DNA from: Sipunculus nudus
Lineage: Eukaryota > Annelida > Sipuncula > Golfingiida > Sipunculidae
Assembly: GCA_026874595.1 (NCBI GenBank)
Contig: CM049322.1
Coordinates: 60,266,886 to 60,330,885 of the forward strand
Reading direction: 5' to 3'
DNA length: 64,000 nucleotides
The translations under genes and the position numbers were made by a program. Below are positions 23,546 through 35,914 of this stretch, piece by piece (positions within the stretch are counted from its first letter, which is position 1; each line of letters opens with the position of its first letter). The notes under the pieces are model-generated. The model made no database searches. It was given only the letters and a program-made list of their open reading frames with translations, and was not told where the DNA came from.

Positions 23546-26500
23546 CCGTCTGGATGTCCGTCCGTAAGACTGGCACGTTTCGACACCGTTGGACCTACGA
23601 ATCTGAATTTCAGCACACAGTTAGATGTCCCCATAATCTCCTACCATGCCAAAAATTGGGTCAATAGGACTTCGTTCCTTTGAGATATTAAGGAAAAACC
23701 TCAATTTTTTATTAGAAATCTATTTTCACACTTCAGGACTGCCTAATATCAAAACCACTCATCTGGTTTTCTTCATATTTACCATAAATAATCCTCTATA
23801 TAGTTCCTATGTACATGCCAGATATTAAGTCAGTATTATATAATTTAAAAAAGTTATGGGCCCAAACATAATGGACTTTGTAAAAAAATCAGGAAGATAT
23901 TTGGTCACCTAAGACCAGAAGTGTTAAAGGTAGGGACTTTTTTCCAGTAATACAACTTTAATTAATCCAAATTTAATTGTATACCAAAAATTAGATCAAA
24001 ATTTTTAATTTTTTTTAAATATTGGCAAAAATATAAAATTGGTACCTTAAATTTTGCCCAACTTTGGCCATGGCACGTTTTTTTCCTGTAAGTACTGTGG
24101 ATTTAATTTTCACACCATGTATACATAAGGATTTAATCTGTTAAAATCTGAAATTTGAAAATAAAAGCTGCAAAATTAGGCTATTTATTGAATTTTTTTA
24201 GAGGCTCTTGTTGTATTCCTTTACATTGTCAAGCAGTCCACTTTGATGACTGTAGGTCATTCAGTGCACATCTCTATGCTCCCCAGGCTGTTGGCATAAT
24301 TTTAGATGTCCCCAAAATCTCCTACCATACCGAAAATTAGGTCATTAGGACTTTGTTCATTCGAGATATTAAGGAAAAAAAACTCCGTTTTCCATAAAAT
24401 AAAGCCATTGTTACACTTCAAGGCTGCCTAATATCAAAACCAGTGATCTGTTTTTGATCGTACTTAGTATTCACATTCTTTTATACATTTTCTATGAACA
24501 TACCAAAAATTAGGTTAGTATTGGGTATTATTTTGAAGTTAGGGGCCAAAACATAATGCAATTTTTTTAAAAATCAGGAAATATATTTACTCACCTAACA
24601 TGAGAATTGCTGAACCTAGAGACTTTTTTTTTCAGGAATATAACTTTATTTAATCAAGATTCAGTTGTTTACCCAAAATTAGATCTGAATTTAGCCAATT
24701 TTTTCAAGTTATTAGCATAAATAAAAAATCAATACCTTAAATTATGTCCAACTTTCGCACTGTTGATTTAATTTTCCCAGCATATATGCATAAGGATTTA
24801 ATCTTTTAAAATCTGAACTTTCAAAAGAAATTGATTGGAATGAATAGCTTTTATTCATGTTTTCATACACCATGTCAAGTGTTGTTTACATCTAGCCCAC
24901 CTAGTAGTACAGCCTTCACTTGCATTATGTAACCCACCCCAGGCAGCTTACCTTGGCCCAGCTTGGCCACTACTAGCAGGCTTCCCCTCTGCCCTGCACT
25001 CATCCCCCCCCCCCCCCCAGCTGGTGCATAAACCAGATGAATGTTATAATTTTTCTGTATTTTATTTTATTCTTGGACATGCTACATTTTAGATTTTGTA
25101 TTGAACCACCATGGTTACAATGATTAAAGTGTACATTTAATTGTGTCCACAAAGTGGTGTATTGCTGTGAAAGTGTGGATGATCATGAGATAAGTAATTC
25201 CTTACTTCAGAAGAGTAAAAACTTCACCTGGTGTGAAATTGACTATTAATTCCAGTAATTAATTAAAACTGGGATAGTAATTAGCACAATGATATTGTTT
25301 GTCCCTCATTCAACCAACAGTGTGTATACTTTATTTGAAAAGATGTTTTTTTTTATCAAATTTACTTTTATTTTATTTTGGTGAATAAAATTAAGCATGT
25401 CCTGAAAACTCCAATGTGCAAAACTTTTTAATAGTGATTCAAGGAATATTCTTGTAGATGCCATGTTGTGGCATTGTTTTCTTTTAAAATCAGTTTAAAC
25501 ATTTATGATTTAAAAATAATAAAATATATGTGTATGCATAATATGACCCAATGTTTTTTATTCTGTATATATAATGATTGCAACTTTTGCAACAATTCTA
25601 ATATTTTAACTTATATTTTCAGGTTTTTTAATTAAAAATTTAAAAACCTGTAAATAAAAAAAATGATTCAGATAAAAACTTCTTAATGGAAAAAGTGGAT
25701 CTGCTTAAAAAAATAGGATTATATATAAACTTAAATGCATTATTCTCTTGAAAGTGAAATAAAGGTATTAGTCCATTCTGTCCACTTGCCTGTCCATCTG
25801 TAAATTTTCGTATGCAACACAGTATCTCAAAACTTTTACTGTTTTTCTTCATGACAGTCTTGACAGAGTATTAGTTTGCAATCATATATTTAGAACTTTA
25901 CTATATCCAAGTAGGAGGGCCCCTTTCCTCTTAGCTTTTCATATTCTTATATAAATGAAAAACATCACAATAGAATATTTCTACATCCACCTTCATGCTG
26001 CCCTCACTTTTCCCTTCTCTGAACCCCATCCCAAAGTCAGCCTCAGTAAGCAAGAACAAGATGAATCAGATATATTCATACTTTAATATTTTGTATAAAT
26101 ATTCGTCCATAGGTACCTATGTACATGCCAGAAATTATGTCAATATTGTGTAATATGTAGACATAGTGGGCATCACAATAATGTACCTTGTCAAGACTAA
26201 AGAGATATTGTGTCATACAGTCACATATTCATAAATCACTTCATCAGCATAGTTAATCATAACATCATATCTGTCAAATTGAATGCTTGCAGACTACCAT
26301 ACACTTTAGATCCTTCAACAAATAGCCTTATCATCATTCTACTACTGCTTTCTTACTGCTGTCATTGCATTCATATTTGCTCAAATATATCACAATTTTT
26401 GACCCCTCCTAAATAAATAAAAAATAAACCACTTTATTTGACTCTATTAATCCATCAGTCAGGTAATTTCATTTATCATTTACTCACATATTACATTACA

Positions 26501-26626
26501 TTCCTTTATAATAGCCCAACATGTACATGATATTCATAAGCTCTATCGACTCGATATAGTATCACAGTGGAGAAACATTTATAGTCCATTCACGATCAGC
26601 TGAGCGCTGTGACCCATGGGTCCCTT
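23459..26626 (+). repeat. Complete type A element (about 3.17 kb)
   Basis: Runs from the hairpin TAGCTCAGCTGACTATAAGT to CAGCTGAGC, palindrome ACCCATGGGT and CCCTTGT. It is flanked by the two halves of a type B copy. It holds two 230-bp internal modules (23610-23840, 24300-24515), a poly-C tract (25002-25018) and a 1.6-kb AT-rich 3' half, with no protein gene. It is the best reference copy in the window. No target-site duplication is visible, and the insertion point lies in a short T-run. Confidence 0.88.
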
Positions 26627-27645
26627 GTTTGTTGACCTCTGACCTTTCCTTGTTGCCCAGTGTCTATATGTGTCTGTTTCCACACATAAACCCGCATATC
26701 ACTATAACCGTTTGACCGATCAGGCTAAAATTTTTGCACAAATGTAGCCCTTTGATAGCTTTATAACATACACTAAAAATGGTGGCACCACCTGCAACCA
26801 TTTTTGCACAGCTTCCATCTGTTCATATGCCTTGGGATAATATCACTCATATCTCAGCAGTGATTTGACTTATCCACCTGAAATTTTGCAGGTTTATACA
26901 TCCTGGATAGCTTTCTCGATTTATGACAGGTGGCGCCACCTACATTCACGTTTACTCTGCAGACATCCAAGCTCATATCTCAGAAACTATTTGACCGATT
27001 GGGCCAAAATTTTGCATGTGTATAGATCTCACATAGCTCTTTATTATATGCAAACTGGAGGTGCCACCTGCAACCATTTATGCACAGCGTCCATCTGTTG
27101 ATCTGCCTTGGGATAAAATCACTCATATCTCAGCAGTGGTTTGACCTATCCACCTGAAATTTTGCAGGTTTATACATCCTGGACAGCGCTCTTGATTTTA
27201 TGACAGGTGGCACCACCTACATTCAGGTTTACTCTGCAGACATCAACCCTCATATCTGGGGAACCGTTTAACCGATTGGGCCAAAATTGTGCATGTTTAT
27301 AGATCTCACATAGCTCCTTATCATAGGCAAAACTGGTGGCGCCACTTTCAACCATATTTGCACAGCGTCCAACTGTTCATCTGCCTTGGGATAAAATCAC
27401 TCATATCTCAGCAGTGGTTTGACTTATCCACCTGAAATTTTGCAGGTTTATACATCCTGGACAATTTTTTCGATTTTATGACAGGTGGCACCACCTACAT
27501 TCATGTTTAAGCTGCAGACATCCATGCTAATATACAACACACCTCACCCTATTCCCCTTGCCACTTAATCCATGCCTCACTTCACCCGCCCCAATCTGAT
27601 TTCTGCGGATACACAGTCTCTTGTCGACTACCCATATTCTAGTTT
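26627..27645 (+). repeat. Type B element, remainder, with three internal modules
   Basis: Repeats of about 270 bp each contain GCACAGC..CCATCTGTT, GGGATAAAATCACTCATATC, GAAATTTTGCAGGTTTATAC, a GGTGGCGCCACC-type palindrome (exact near 26930) and a second GGTGGCGCCAC-type site. It ends with TTCTGCGGATACACAG, TTGTCGACTACCC and TATTCTAGTTTT. Confidence 0.75.
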
Positions 27646-27842
27646 TAAAATGTCCTAGTCTGAAACTTGCAGGTCCGAAATGTCCATTTTGCTGAAATCA
27701 TAATGACTAAGGTAGATATGCAGGACTTTAAAGGATCAATATTAAATTTTAAAAATAAACCTCCATTCACACTCCCAAACTTTGCACAGGTTTGCATTAG
27801 GCCTGTAGGCCTTGTTTGTTATTTTAATAAATTAAAAAAAAA
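27646..27842 (+). repeat. Type D 3' end
   Basis: Ends in the palindrome AGGCCTGTAGGCCT (27799-27812) and TTGTTTGTT. The preceding 150 bp (GTCCTAGTCTGAAACTTGCA onward) recurs at 34031-34182. Confidence 0.75.
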
Positions 27843-27956
27843 TTTTTTTACTACAAAATGACAACAATCATGTCAGTTTCTCAGCTGTAATTACATCTAG
27901 TGTCCCAAAACCTGGTGTATTTATTGATCACAGGTGGAAGCCATATAGTTATCACC

Positions 27957-27992
<36 letters not shown>

Positions 27993-28140
27993 GCATCCGA
28001 TCATCCACACAAATTCGTTTCGAGATGATAACTCCAGGTTGTATTGACACATGGATTTCAAACTTTACTTACACGTGTCCCACCACTAAGCAAGAACCTA
28101 TATGATTTTGGGGTCATGAGGTTAAAGGTCAAGGTCACAC
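27843..28140 (+). repeat. Type E 5' fragment
   Basis: Matches the left end of 3368-4516 and 46420: ATGACAACAATCATGTCAGT, a CTGT microsatellite (27957-27991) and the first AGGTCA-like module. It is cut by a type D start at 28141. Confidence 0.72.
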
Positions 28141-28706
28141 TTTTTAGCATACCTGTGAGCTTATGTGATTGTGCAGCATTGTCTGTCCGTCGTCAGCCGT
28201 CTGCCATCCACCGTCCAGGGCTGGCTTTCAGCTGACAATGGCTGTAAGTCAGAAACTGTCGGAGCTAGCAGCTCCAAATTACATAAGTAAGAATTAGTCA
28301 CATGAGAAACTTGGTGCCCTGGAGATTATTATTTGGCATTTGCATTAATTTAGATTTAATAGAGAAAAAGCTTAAAACCTTTAAGAATCTTCTTCTCTGA
28401 ATCTGTCTAGCCAAATTGTCCAATATTTAACAGAAATGTTCCTTTGAACAGTCTCTCTCAAGTTTGTTCGAATGGTTTCAGTTCGATGATTTGCCCGAGT
28501 TACAGGAAGTTGAACTTAGTCATCTGTCCAAAAAAGCATACTAAACTTAAAATCTCAGAAACAGCTGGAGCTGTCATCACCAAATTTTATGCCAATGTTT
28601 TTCACATGAGTCATATCTGAAATTGAGGTGTTGGTGGCGCCACCTACATTCATCTGTTTTTTACAAGCAAAAATGTAAGTTTAGACTCTTCTAGCTTATA
28701 TAATGT
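28141..28706 (+). repeat. Type D 5' fragment
   Basis: Starts TTTTTAGCATACCTGTGAGC and parallels 22480-23000, including an exact GGTGGCGCCACC near 28633-28644. It is cut by a type A start. Confidence 0.72.
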
Positions 28707-31432
28707 TTTTTAGCTCAGCTGACTGAAAGTCATCTGAGCTATAGCGATCACTCTTTGTCCGTCGTCCGTCTGTCCGTCCGTTAACCAGGCACAAATCGTA
28801 ACCGCTGGACCTAGAACCTTGTAACTTGGGATTCTGAGAGGTCCATAAAAAATCTCCTTGGAAACCAGAAATTAGGTCTCTGTTACCCATATCCTTCGAG
28901 CTATGTGGCCCCAAAGTACCCCCCAGAAAAGTCAAAAATTTCATACAAAAACTTCAATATCTCATTAACTACTTGACTGATGGTCATGATTTTTGGCATA
29001 CATATTGATCATGAGACGTTACATCACTTCCTGCAGACTGGTGGCGCCACCTGTATTTTTTGATTTTTTACGAATTTTTTTCTCTATTTTTGAGACCTTT
29101 AAAAATGTGAACATCTGTTAACAAGGCACAAATCATAAAGACTGGACTTAGAATCTTAATTCTTGACACACTGAGAGGTCCATCAAAAATCTCCTTGGAA
29201 ACCAGAAATTAGGTCTCTGTTACCCATATCCTTTGAGCTATGGGGCCCCAAAGTACCCCCCAGAATAGTAAAAAATTTCATACAAAAACTTCAATATCTC
29301 AATAACTACACTGATGGTCTTCATTTTTGGCATACATATTGATCATGAGATGTTCGATCAGTTCCTGTAGACTGGTGGCGCCACCTGTACTGTTTGATTT
29401 TTTACGATTTTTTCCTCTATTTTTGAGACCTTTGAGGATGCTATCACCAGAGTAATAATTTTATGATAATTCAAATCATTATATTTTACCAATTATCATT
29501 AGACATTATAAGGTGATCAGTCCTAAGGAATGAAACAGGTATTTAGCAGACTTCTGTGCAGAATAACTTTCTAATTACAATTCAGTTTATTATTTAACTG
29601 CCAGCTCTTTGACAAGTGTTCACAGACAGGGTTTACTCTTAAAGTGACAGGCACAGATAAACTAATTAATTAACAGTTTAGACTTAGGTGTTCACAGGAG
29701 GGCAAGAAAGGTGTTGAACGTATTACACAATATGTCTTGTATTAATGCTGTAAGAAATTCCTTAATTGCAATTATTATTTTGGGCAAATGTATAAATAGA
29801 GATACTGGTTACTGAACCAGGGTGAAGGTCAGAGCTAAAGAGAGGAGAGTCGAAGAGTTAGAGAGCTAAGAGAGAAAAAAGAGAGGAATAGGAACAGGAG
29901 CTAATACAGAGAGAAAGAGAGACAGAGACAGAGAGAACAGGATAAGTTAAGTGGAAAATAGGGCAAACTATCAGAATATATATATTTTGGACATTTGTTT
30001 TTGTTAACTTTGATTGAGTAAACTTGGAAGTAAATTACATCTGGATTAAAGAATTCTTCTATCTGAGAAATCAGCAACCTGTGAACAAAAGCACATAAAC
30101 AACTGGACGGTGATAATGCTGTCATCTGTTAGCGTGGCACAAATCGTAACGACTGGACCTAGAATCTTCATTTTCGACACACTGAGAGACCTATGAAAAG
30201 TCTCCATGGACACCAGAAATTAGGTCTCTGTTACCCATATCCTTCGAGCTATGGGGCCCAAAATTACCCCCCAGAATAGTCAAAAATTTCATACAAAAAC
30301 TTCAATATCTCATTAACTACATCACTGATGGTCATGATTTTCGACATACATATTGATCATGAGATGTTTCATCAGTTTGTGCAGACTGGTGGCGCCACCT
30401 GTATTTTTCAATGTTCACGAATTGTTTTCTCCATTTTTGAGACCTTTAAGGATGTAGTTTTCTGTCAACAGGGTACAAATCGTAACGACTGGACCTAGAA
30501 TCTTCGTTCTTGACACACAGGGAGACCCATGATAAGTCTCCATGGAAACCTGAAATTTGGTCTCTGTTACCCATATCCTTTGAGCTATGGCACTCCAAAG
30601 TACAGCTCAGAATAATGGAAAATTTGATACAAAAGCTAAAGTATCTGAACAACTAATGCAGAGATAACCATAATTGTTTGCATGGATATTGATCATGGAG
30701 TGTTTCATAAGTTTCTGCAGACTGGTGGCACCACCTGTATTTGTTCGGTTTTTTTTTACGAAATTTTTCTGTATTTTTGAGACCTTTAAAGATATGAACA
30801 TCTGTTAACAGGGCACAAATCATAAAAACTGGACCAAGAATCTTCATTCTTGACACACAGGGAGACCCATGAAAAGTCTCCATGGAAACTTGAAATTAGG
30901 TCTCTGTTACCCATATTCTTTAAGCTGTATGGGTCCAAAATAACCCCCCCCCCCCCAGAATAATGGAAAATTTGATACAAAAACTGCAGTATATCAATAA
31001 CTACAACACTGATGGTCATGATTTTCGGCATACATATTGATCATGAGCTGTTCCATCAGTTTCTGCAGACTGGGTGTGCCACCTCTATTTTTTTTTCAAA
31101 TTTTTACGAATTTTTTTCTATTTTTTGAGACCTTTAAAGATGTGGTTATCTGTCAACAGGGTACAAATCGCAACAACTGGACCTAGAATCTTCATTCTTG
31201 TCATGCAAGGAGGCCCATGAAAGGTGTCTGTGGAAACTTGAAATTAGGTCTCTGTTACCCATATCCTTCAAGCTATAGGACTCCGAAGTATCCCTCAGAA
31301 TAATGGACAATTTGATACAAAAACTGAAGTATCTGAACAACTAATGCAGAGATCACCATGATTTTTTGCATGGATATTGACCATTAAGTGTTTTTATTAG
31401 TTTCTGCAGACTGGTGGAGCCACCTGTATTTT
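28707..31432 (+). repeat. Type A element with seven or more 330-bp modules
   Basis: Hairpin start at 28709-28742, then tandem modules of about 300-340 bp beginning near 28790, 29118, 30130, 30470, 30805 and 31150. Each has CTGGACCTAGAATCTT, GTCTCTGTTACCCATAT, TTTGATACAAAA or TTTCATACAAAAACTTC, and a GGTGGCGCCACC-type palindrome (exact at about 29040, 29374 and 30389). A 674-bp insertion interrupts it at 29442-30115. Type B starts at 31433. Confidence 0.78.
29442..30115. mobile_element. 674-bp insertion with 7-bp inverted ends and 4-5-bp TSD
   Basis: It interrupts a tandem module whose uninterrupted form (GACCTTTAAAGATGTGG..ATCTGTTAAC) is seen next door. The ends are TATCACC (29442-29448) and GGTGATA (30109-30115), flanked by ATGC on both sides (29438-29441 and 30116-30119). 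Inside lie TATAAATAG near 29790 and a 120-bp GA-rich tract (29835-29945), but no open frame of note. TATA box plus GA-rich tract would fit a solo LTR; the inverted ends and short duplication would also fit a DNA-transposon MITE. Only the insertion itself is certain. Confidence 0.7.
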
Positions 31433-32606
31433 TGTATCCGCCAAAACGAAGTTTTGCGGATACTATGTTTTTGATCGAGTTCCTCCTCCGCGGCGGCGTT
31501 CGTTTCCAGAGAGCTCCTCGGAGACTAATGGACCGATTTTTCCCAAACTTACACCTATTATCGGGTCACATGTGAACTGGTGCCTAACCAATTTGCATTG
31601 ACCTCTGACCTTTCCTCTCTATCCAGTGTCCATTTGTGGGTCTGTTTCCACTCATAAACCCTCATATCTCGGGAACCGTTTGATCGATCAGGAAATAAAA
31701 TTGATACAAATGTAGCCCTTGGATTGCTTTATAACATACACAAAAAATGGTGGCGCCACCTGTAACCATGTTTGCACAGTGTCCATCTGTTCATCTGCCT
31801 TGGGTTAAATCTCTCATATCTCTGCAGTGAATTGACTAATTCACCTGAAATTCGTCATGTGTATACATCCAGGATAGCTTTCTTGATTTTATGACAGGTG
31901 GCGCCACCTACGTTCACGTTCACGCTGATGACATCCAAGCTTATATCTCGGGAACCGTTTGACCGATCAGGAAATAAAATTTATACAAATGTAGCCCTTT
32001 GATAGCTCTGTAACATACACAAAAAATGGTGGCGCCACCTGTAACAATGTTTGCACAGCGTCTGTCTGTTAGTCTGCAGTGGCCTAAAATTACTCATTTC
32101 TCTGTAGTGGTTCGACATAACTGCCTAAAATTTTGCAGGTTTATACATCGTGGACAGCTTTCTTGATTTTATGACAGGTGGCGCCACCTACATTCTAGTT
32201 AACGCTGGACACATCCAAGCTCATATCTCAGGAACCATTTGACCGATTGGGCCAAAATTGTGCATGTGTTTAGATCTCACATAGGTCTTTATCATACACA
32301 AAACTGGAGGGGTTACCTGCAAAGATTTTTGCACAGTGTTTGTCTGTTTGTCTGCCATGGGCAAAAATCGCTCATATACATGTAGTGGTTTGACTTTTCT
32401 GCCTAAAATTTTGCAGGTGTATACAACTTGGACAGCTTTCTGGATTTGTGGTAGGTGGCACAACCTACATACACATTTAGGCTGCAGACATCCATGCTAA
32501 TATGCAACATACCTCACTCTATTTCCCCTTGCCACTCAATCCATGCCTCACTATCCGATTTTGGCAGATACATGTAGTTACTTGTCGGTTACCCGTATTC
32601 TAGTTT
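31433..32606 (+). repeat. Complete type B element (about 1.17 kb)
   Basis: The left end is the hairpin TATCCGCCAAAAC-GAA-GTTTTGCGGATA (31435-31462). The right end has TTTTGGCAGATACA (32559-32572), the inverse of the left arm, plus a 34-bp tail ending TATTCTAGTT. Inside are three or four modules with exact GGTGGCGCCACC palindromes (near 31748, 31897, 32027 and 32179) and TCTCGGGAACCGTTTGA motifs. No coding capacity is seen. Confidence 0.82.
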
Positions 32607-32612
32607 TAAAGT

Positions 32613-32785
32613 TTACACATTTTTCTCTATTTTTGAGATATATAAATACAGACTAAATCTTGGCCTGTTGGTTAATCTGTTTGATGCTTCAGTTGAATGG
32701 GTATATACTACCATTCTGATGATAAAATTTCCTTTTGTGAATCTCTTCCCATTCAGCTGAGCGTCATGACCCATGGGTCACTTGT
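32613..32785 (+). repeat. 3' end of a type A element
   Basis: Near-identical to 1-153, ending CAGCTGAGC, GACCCATGGGTC and ACTTGTT. Internal and 5' parts are missing, so it is a fragment or the far end of the element interrupted by type B at 31433. Confidence 0.78.
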
Positions 32786-33431
32786 TTTAAGAAACTGTTA
32801 AGCTGATTGGTTTAAACTTTACAAAAATATTCTATGGTAGGGTTCTTCCAGTTTTATAAGAATAGATTGGGTAAATGCAGCTGTAAAAAGGCAGTGTATC
32901 CAATTGTAAAATAGCTTTCTGTGTTTGAAAACAGATTTGACAACATAACCAGTTACAGCAGCCAAGTCAAGCGGTCACTCAGTACAACCAGGTGGGGTCC
33001 AGACATCTCCATGGAAACTTACCTGGCTCGGGGGGGGGGGGGGGTGTCTAGACAATGTGTCTTGAGGTCTAGACACATCGTCTAGATGCAGAATGCCCAG
33101 ATTAGAATTATTGGAACTATATCTTTCAACTGTTTGAAAAAACTTGGTTTGCAATTTTTATTATATCTGTGAGCCTATCTCAAATAGGGCAGGAGCTAGC
33201 ATCACCAAATTTTGGCAAAAAAATTGTCATCTAAAAAATTCTATCGGATTTTGCTTATTTCTTGGCTAACTGCATTTTCTTAGATTTTTTGGGGCAGAAG
33301 CTAAAAAACATATTAAAATGTTCTTCTCTGAAACCATGCTGCCAAATTTTCCGTTCACCTGTTCCATTAATCCTCCCTGGTAAAAAGAACATATCCAAAA
33401 TATCCCGAATGATACATCCTTGTTGTATCTG
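32786..33431 (+). repeat. Type D fragment
   Basis: Parallels 23020-23400 (AGCCAAGTCAAG..GGTCACTCAG, TCTAGAC tract, GTTTGAAAAAACTTGG) and then 22560-22800. It includes a poly-G tract at 33031-33044. A type B copy starts at 33432. Confidence 0.65.
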
Positions 33432-34030
33432 CCAAAACAGAGTTTTGTGGATACTTTGTTTTCAGTCGGACGCTGCCTCCGCTTAGGTTCCAGAGAGCTC
33501 CTCCGTAACCACTGGGCAGTATTTTTTAAATTCAGAATTATGATTGGGTCACATGTGAACTGCTGCGCCCTCATATTTGGTTGACCTCTGTACTTTCCTC
33601 TCTGCCCAGCCTCCATTTGTGCGTCTGTCTCCCAACAAAAACCCACATATCTCGGGAACCGTTTGATTGATCAGGCTAAAATATAGCCCTTGGATAGCTT
33701 TATAACATACACTAAAAATGGTGGTGCCACCTGCAACCATTTTTGCACAGCATCCATTTGTTCATCTGCCTTGGGATAAAATCACTCATATCTCGGCAGT
33801 GGTTTGACTTATCCACCTGAAATTTTGCAGGTTTATACATCCTGGACAATTTTCTCAATTTTATGACAGGTGGCACCACCTACATCCACGTTTAAGCTGC
33901 AGACATCCAAGCTAATATGCAACACACCACGCTCTATTCCCTTGCCACTTAATCCATGCCTCACTTCACCCGTCCCACTCTGATTTCTGCGGATACACAG
34001 TGGCTTGTTGACTACCCATATTCTGGTTTA
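33432..34030 (+). repeat. Type B element, short form
   Basis: Starts TTGTTGTATCTGCCAAAACA with TTTTGTGGATACT. It has a GGTGGTGCCACC site near 33719 and ends TTCTGCGGATACACAG with TTGTTGACTACCC and TATTCTGG. It supplies the uninterrupted text (33545-33595) for the site filled by type A at 23459. Confidence 0.75.
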
Positions 34031-34206
34031 AAAATGTCCTAGTCCGAAACTTACAGGTCAGAAAGGTCCATTTTGCTGAAATCATAATGACTAAGGTAGA
34101 TATGCAGGACTTAGGAGGATCATTGTTAAATTTTAAAAATAAACCTCCATTCATACTCCTAAAATTTGCACAGGTTCGCATTAGGCCTGTAGGCCTTGTT
34201 TGTTTT
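34031..34206 (+). repeat. Type D 3' end
   Basis: Matches 27646-27820 and ends with the same AGGCCTGTAGGCCT palindrome at 34183-34196 and TTGTTTG. Confidence 0.75.
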
Positions 34207-35225
34207 GATATTGGAGTGTATGGATACCAATACCGCTGCCAGCCATGTCAGTTCTGCTGGTGTAGTATATATAGTGCTAGGGAGGTCCATGAAATATCTC
34301 CTTGGAAACCAGAACTTAGGTCTCTGTAACCCATATCCTTTGTGCTAGGTTTCAGTTGAATTGGGATAACACCTACAAAATTTTGCATTCAGATGATGAA
34401 TTCCTTTTGTGAATGTCTTCCTAGACAGCTGAGCATCATGACCCCTGGGTTTGTTTATGAAATGTATCCTTTCATGTAACACTTAGGCCAATTTTTTACT
34501 TATTGCATCATTAAATGGTTTCAGGCCACAAGTTATGTTATTACACAAAGCAAATGCAATTTATACCTAATTGGCATGTTTTATCATGCTTTTTAATTTT
34601 GGATTATGCTCATTTTAATTTTTACTTTTATTTCAGTTGATAATGTTAATTTTTTTACTTTGGCACATGTACATTATTCTTTAATTTAAAGGGTTCATTT
34701 TAGCAGTGTCATTTCCTCTTAGCTTATCAAATGCTAATTTATATAAAAACAAAACAAAAAAAGTATATTTTGCATCTGCTAAAATTAAAAAAATTCAGCT
34801 GAGCAATGTGACCCATGGGTCTCTTGTTATCTTAATCTTTTAGAACAATTTCTAAAATGGGTTTTGCAATACCAGTGGGTTGCGCAATTTAGATTTTGCT
34901 TCACCCATAAATGGGTTATGCAAAATTTCTAAATTCTATATGCCTGAATTGTAGGTTAACAATTGTTCCCAAATCCATGTTTGCATTGACTTATTTGGCC
35001 TGTATTCCCCTGTTCAGTGGTGTAAAAGTCCATGACTACATTCTTGAATGTCCCTTGATGACCTACCCGAGTCCAGATCATATGCCTGACTGACACCATA
35101 ATCTAAACATTCCAAAAATGCCCTGGAATGTCATGAGATTCCATTCATGATTATGTGCAAGCACAAACAGGTATGAATGTATACCCTCCTGGTGCAGGGA
35201 ACAATATACTAAATCTAGTGCAGAG
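34207..35225. other. Intron with decayed type A ends, no gene
   Basis: Contains two eroded type A ends: CAGCTGAGCATCATGACCCC at about 34430 and CAGCTGAGCAATGTGACCCA with TGGGTCTCTTGTT at 34796-34828. The rest is AT-rich unassigned sequence. A 60-codon open frame at 34911-35093 has no recognisable features. Confidence 0.55.
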
Positions 35226-35227
35226 AT

Positions 35228-35890
35228 AGAGTTGTATAATTACACTCTACTGATAAGATAAGTTAAATCAGTGAATTATATAATTACACTACTGATAATA
35301 TAGATAAATCAATGAGTTATATAATTACACTGTTCTGATAAGATAAGATAAACCAATGAGTTATATAACTACACTGTACTGAAAAGATAAGATAAATCAT
35401 TGAGTTATATAATTACACTCTCATGATAAGATAAGATAAATCAATGAATTATATAATTACACTGTACTGATAAGATAAGATAAATCTATGAGTTATATAA
35501 TTACACTCTACTGATAATATAGATACATCAGTGGGGTTATATAATTACACTCTTCTGATAAGATAAGATAAGTCAGTGAGTTATATAATTAAACTCTTCT
35601 GATAAGATAAGATAAATCAATGAGTTATATCATTACACTTTACTTATCAGATTAGTTAAATCAATAAGTAATATAATTACACTCTACTGATAAGATAAGA
35701 TAAGACAAATCAATGAGTTATATAATTACAATCTACTGATTAGATAAGATGAATCAATGAGTTAAATAATTACACTCTACAGATAAGATAAGATTAATCA
35801 ATGAGTTATATAATTACACTCTATTGATAAGGTTAGATTAATCAATTATTTATATCATTACACTCTACTGATAAGAAAAGATATTTTATC
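35228..35890. repeat. About 44-bp minisatellite, some 15 copies, GATA-rich
   Basis: The unit is TTATATAATTACACTCTACT followed by GATAAGATAAGATAAATCAATGAG. Length varies (40-49 bp) through gain or loss of GATAA steps. Each unit has one to three GATAA motifs. The array stops 30 bp before the 79-bp acceptor array. Confidence 0.88.
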
Positions 35891-35914
35891 ATTGCAGAGA
35901 CCTGGTAATACTAT

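Noticed and set aside
33266-33646. Minus-strand 126-codon frame
   Set aside because: It spans a type D/type B junction and reads through the antisense of known repeat modules.
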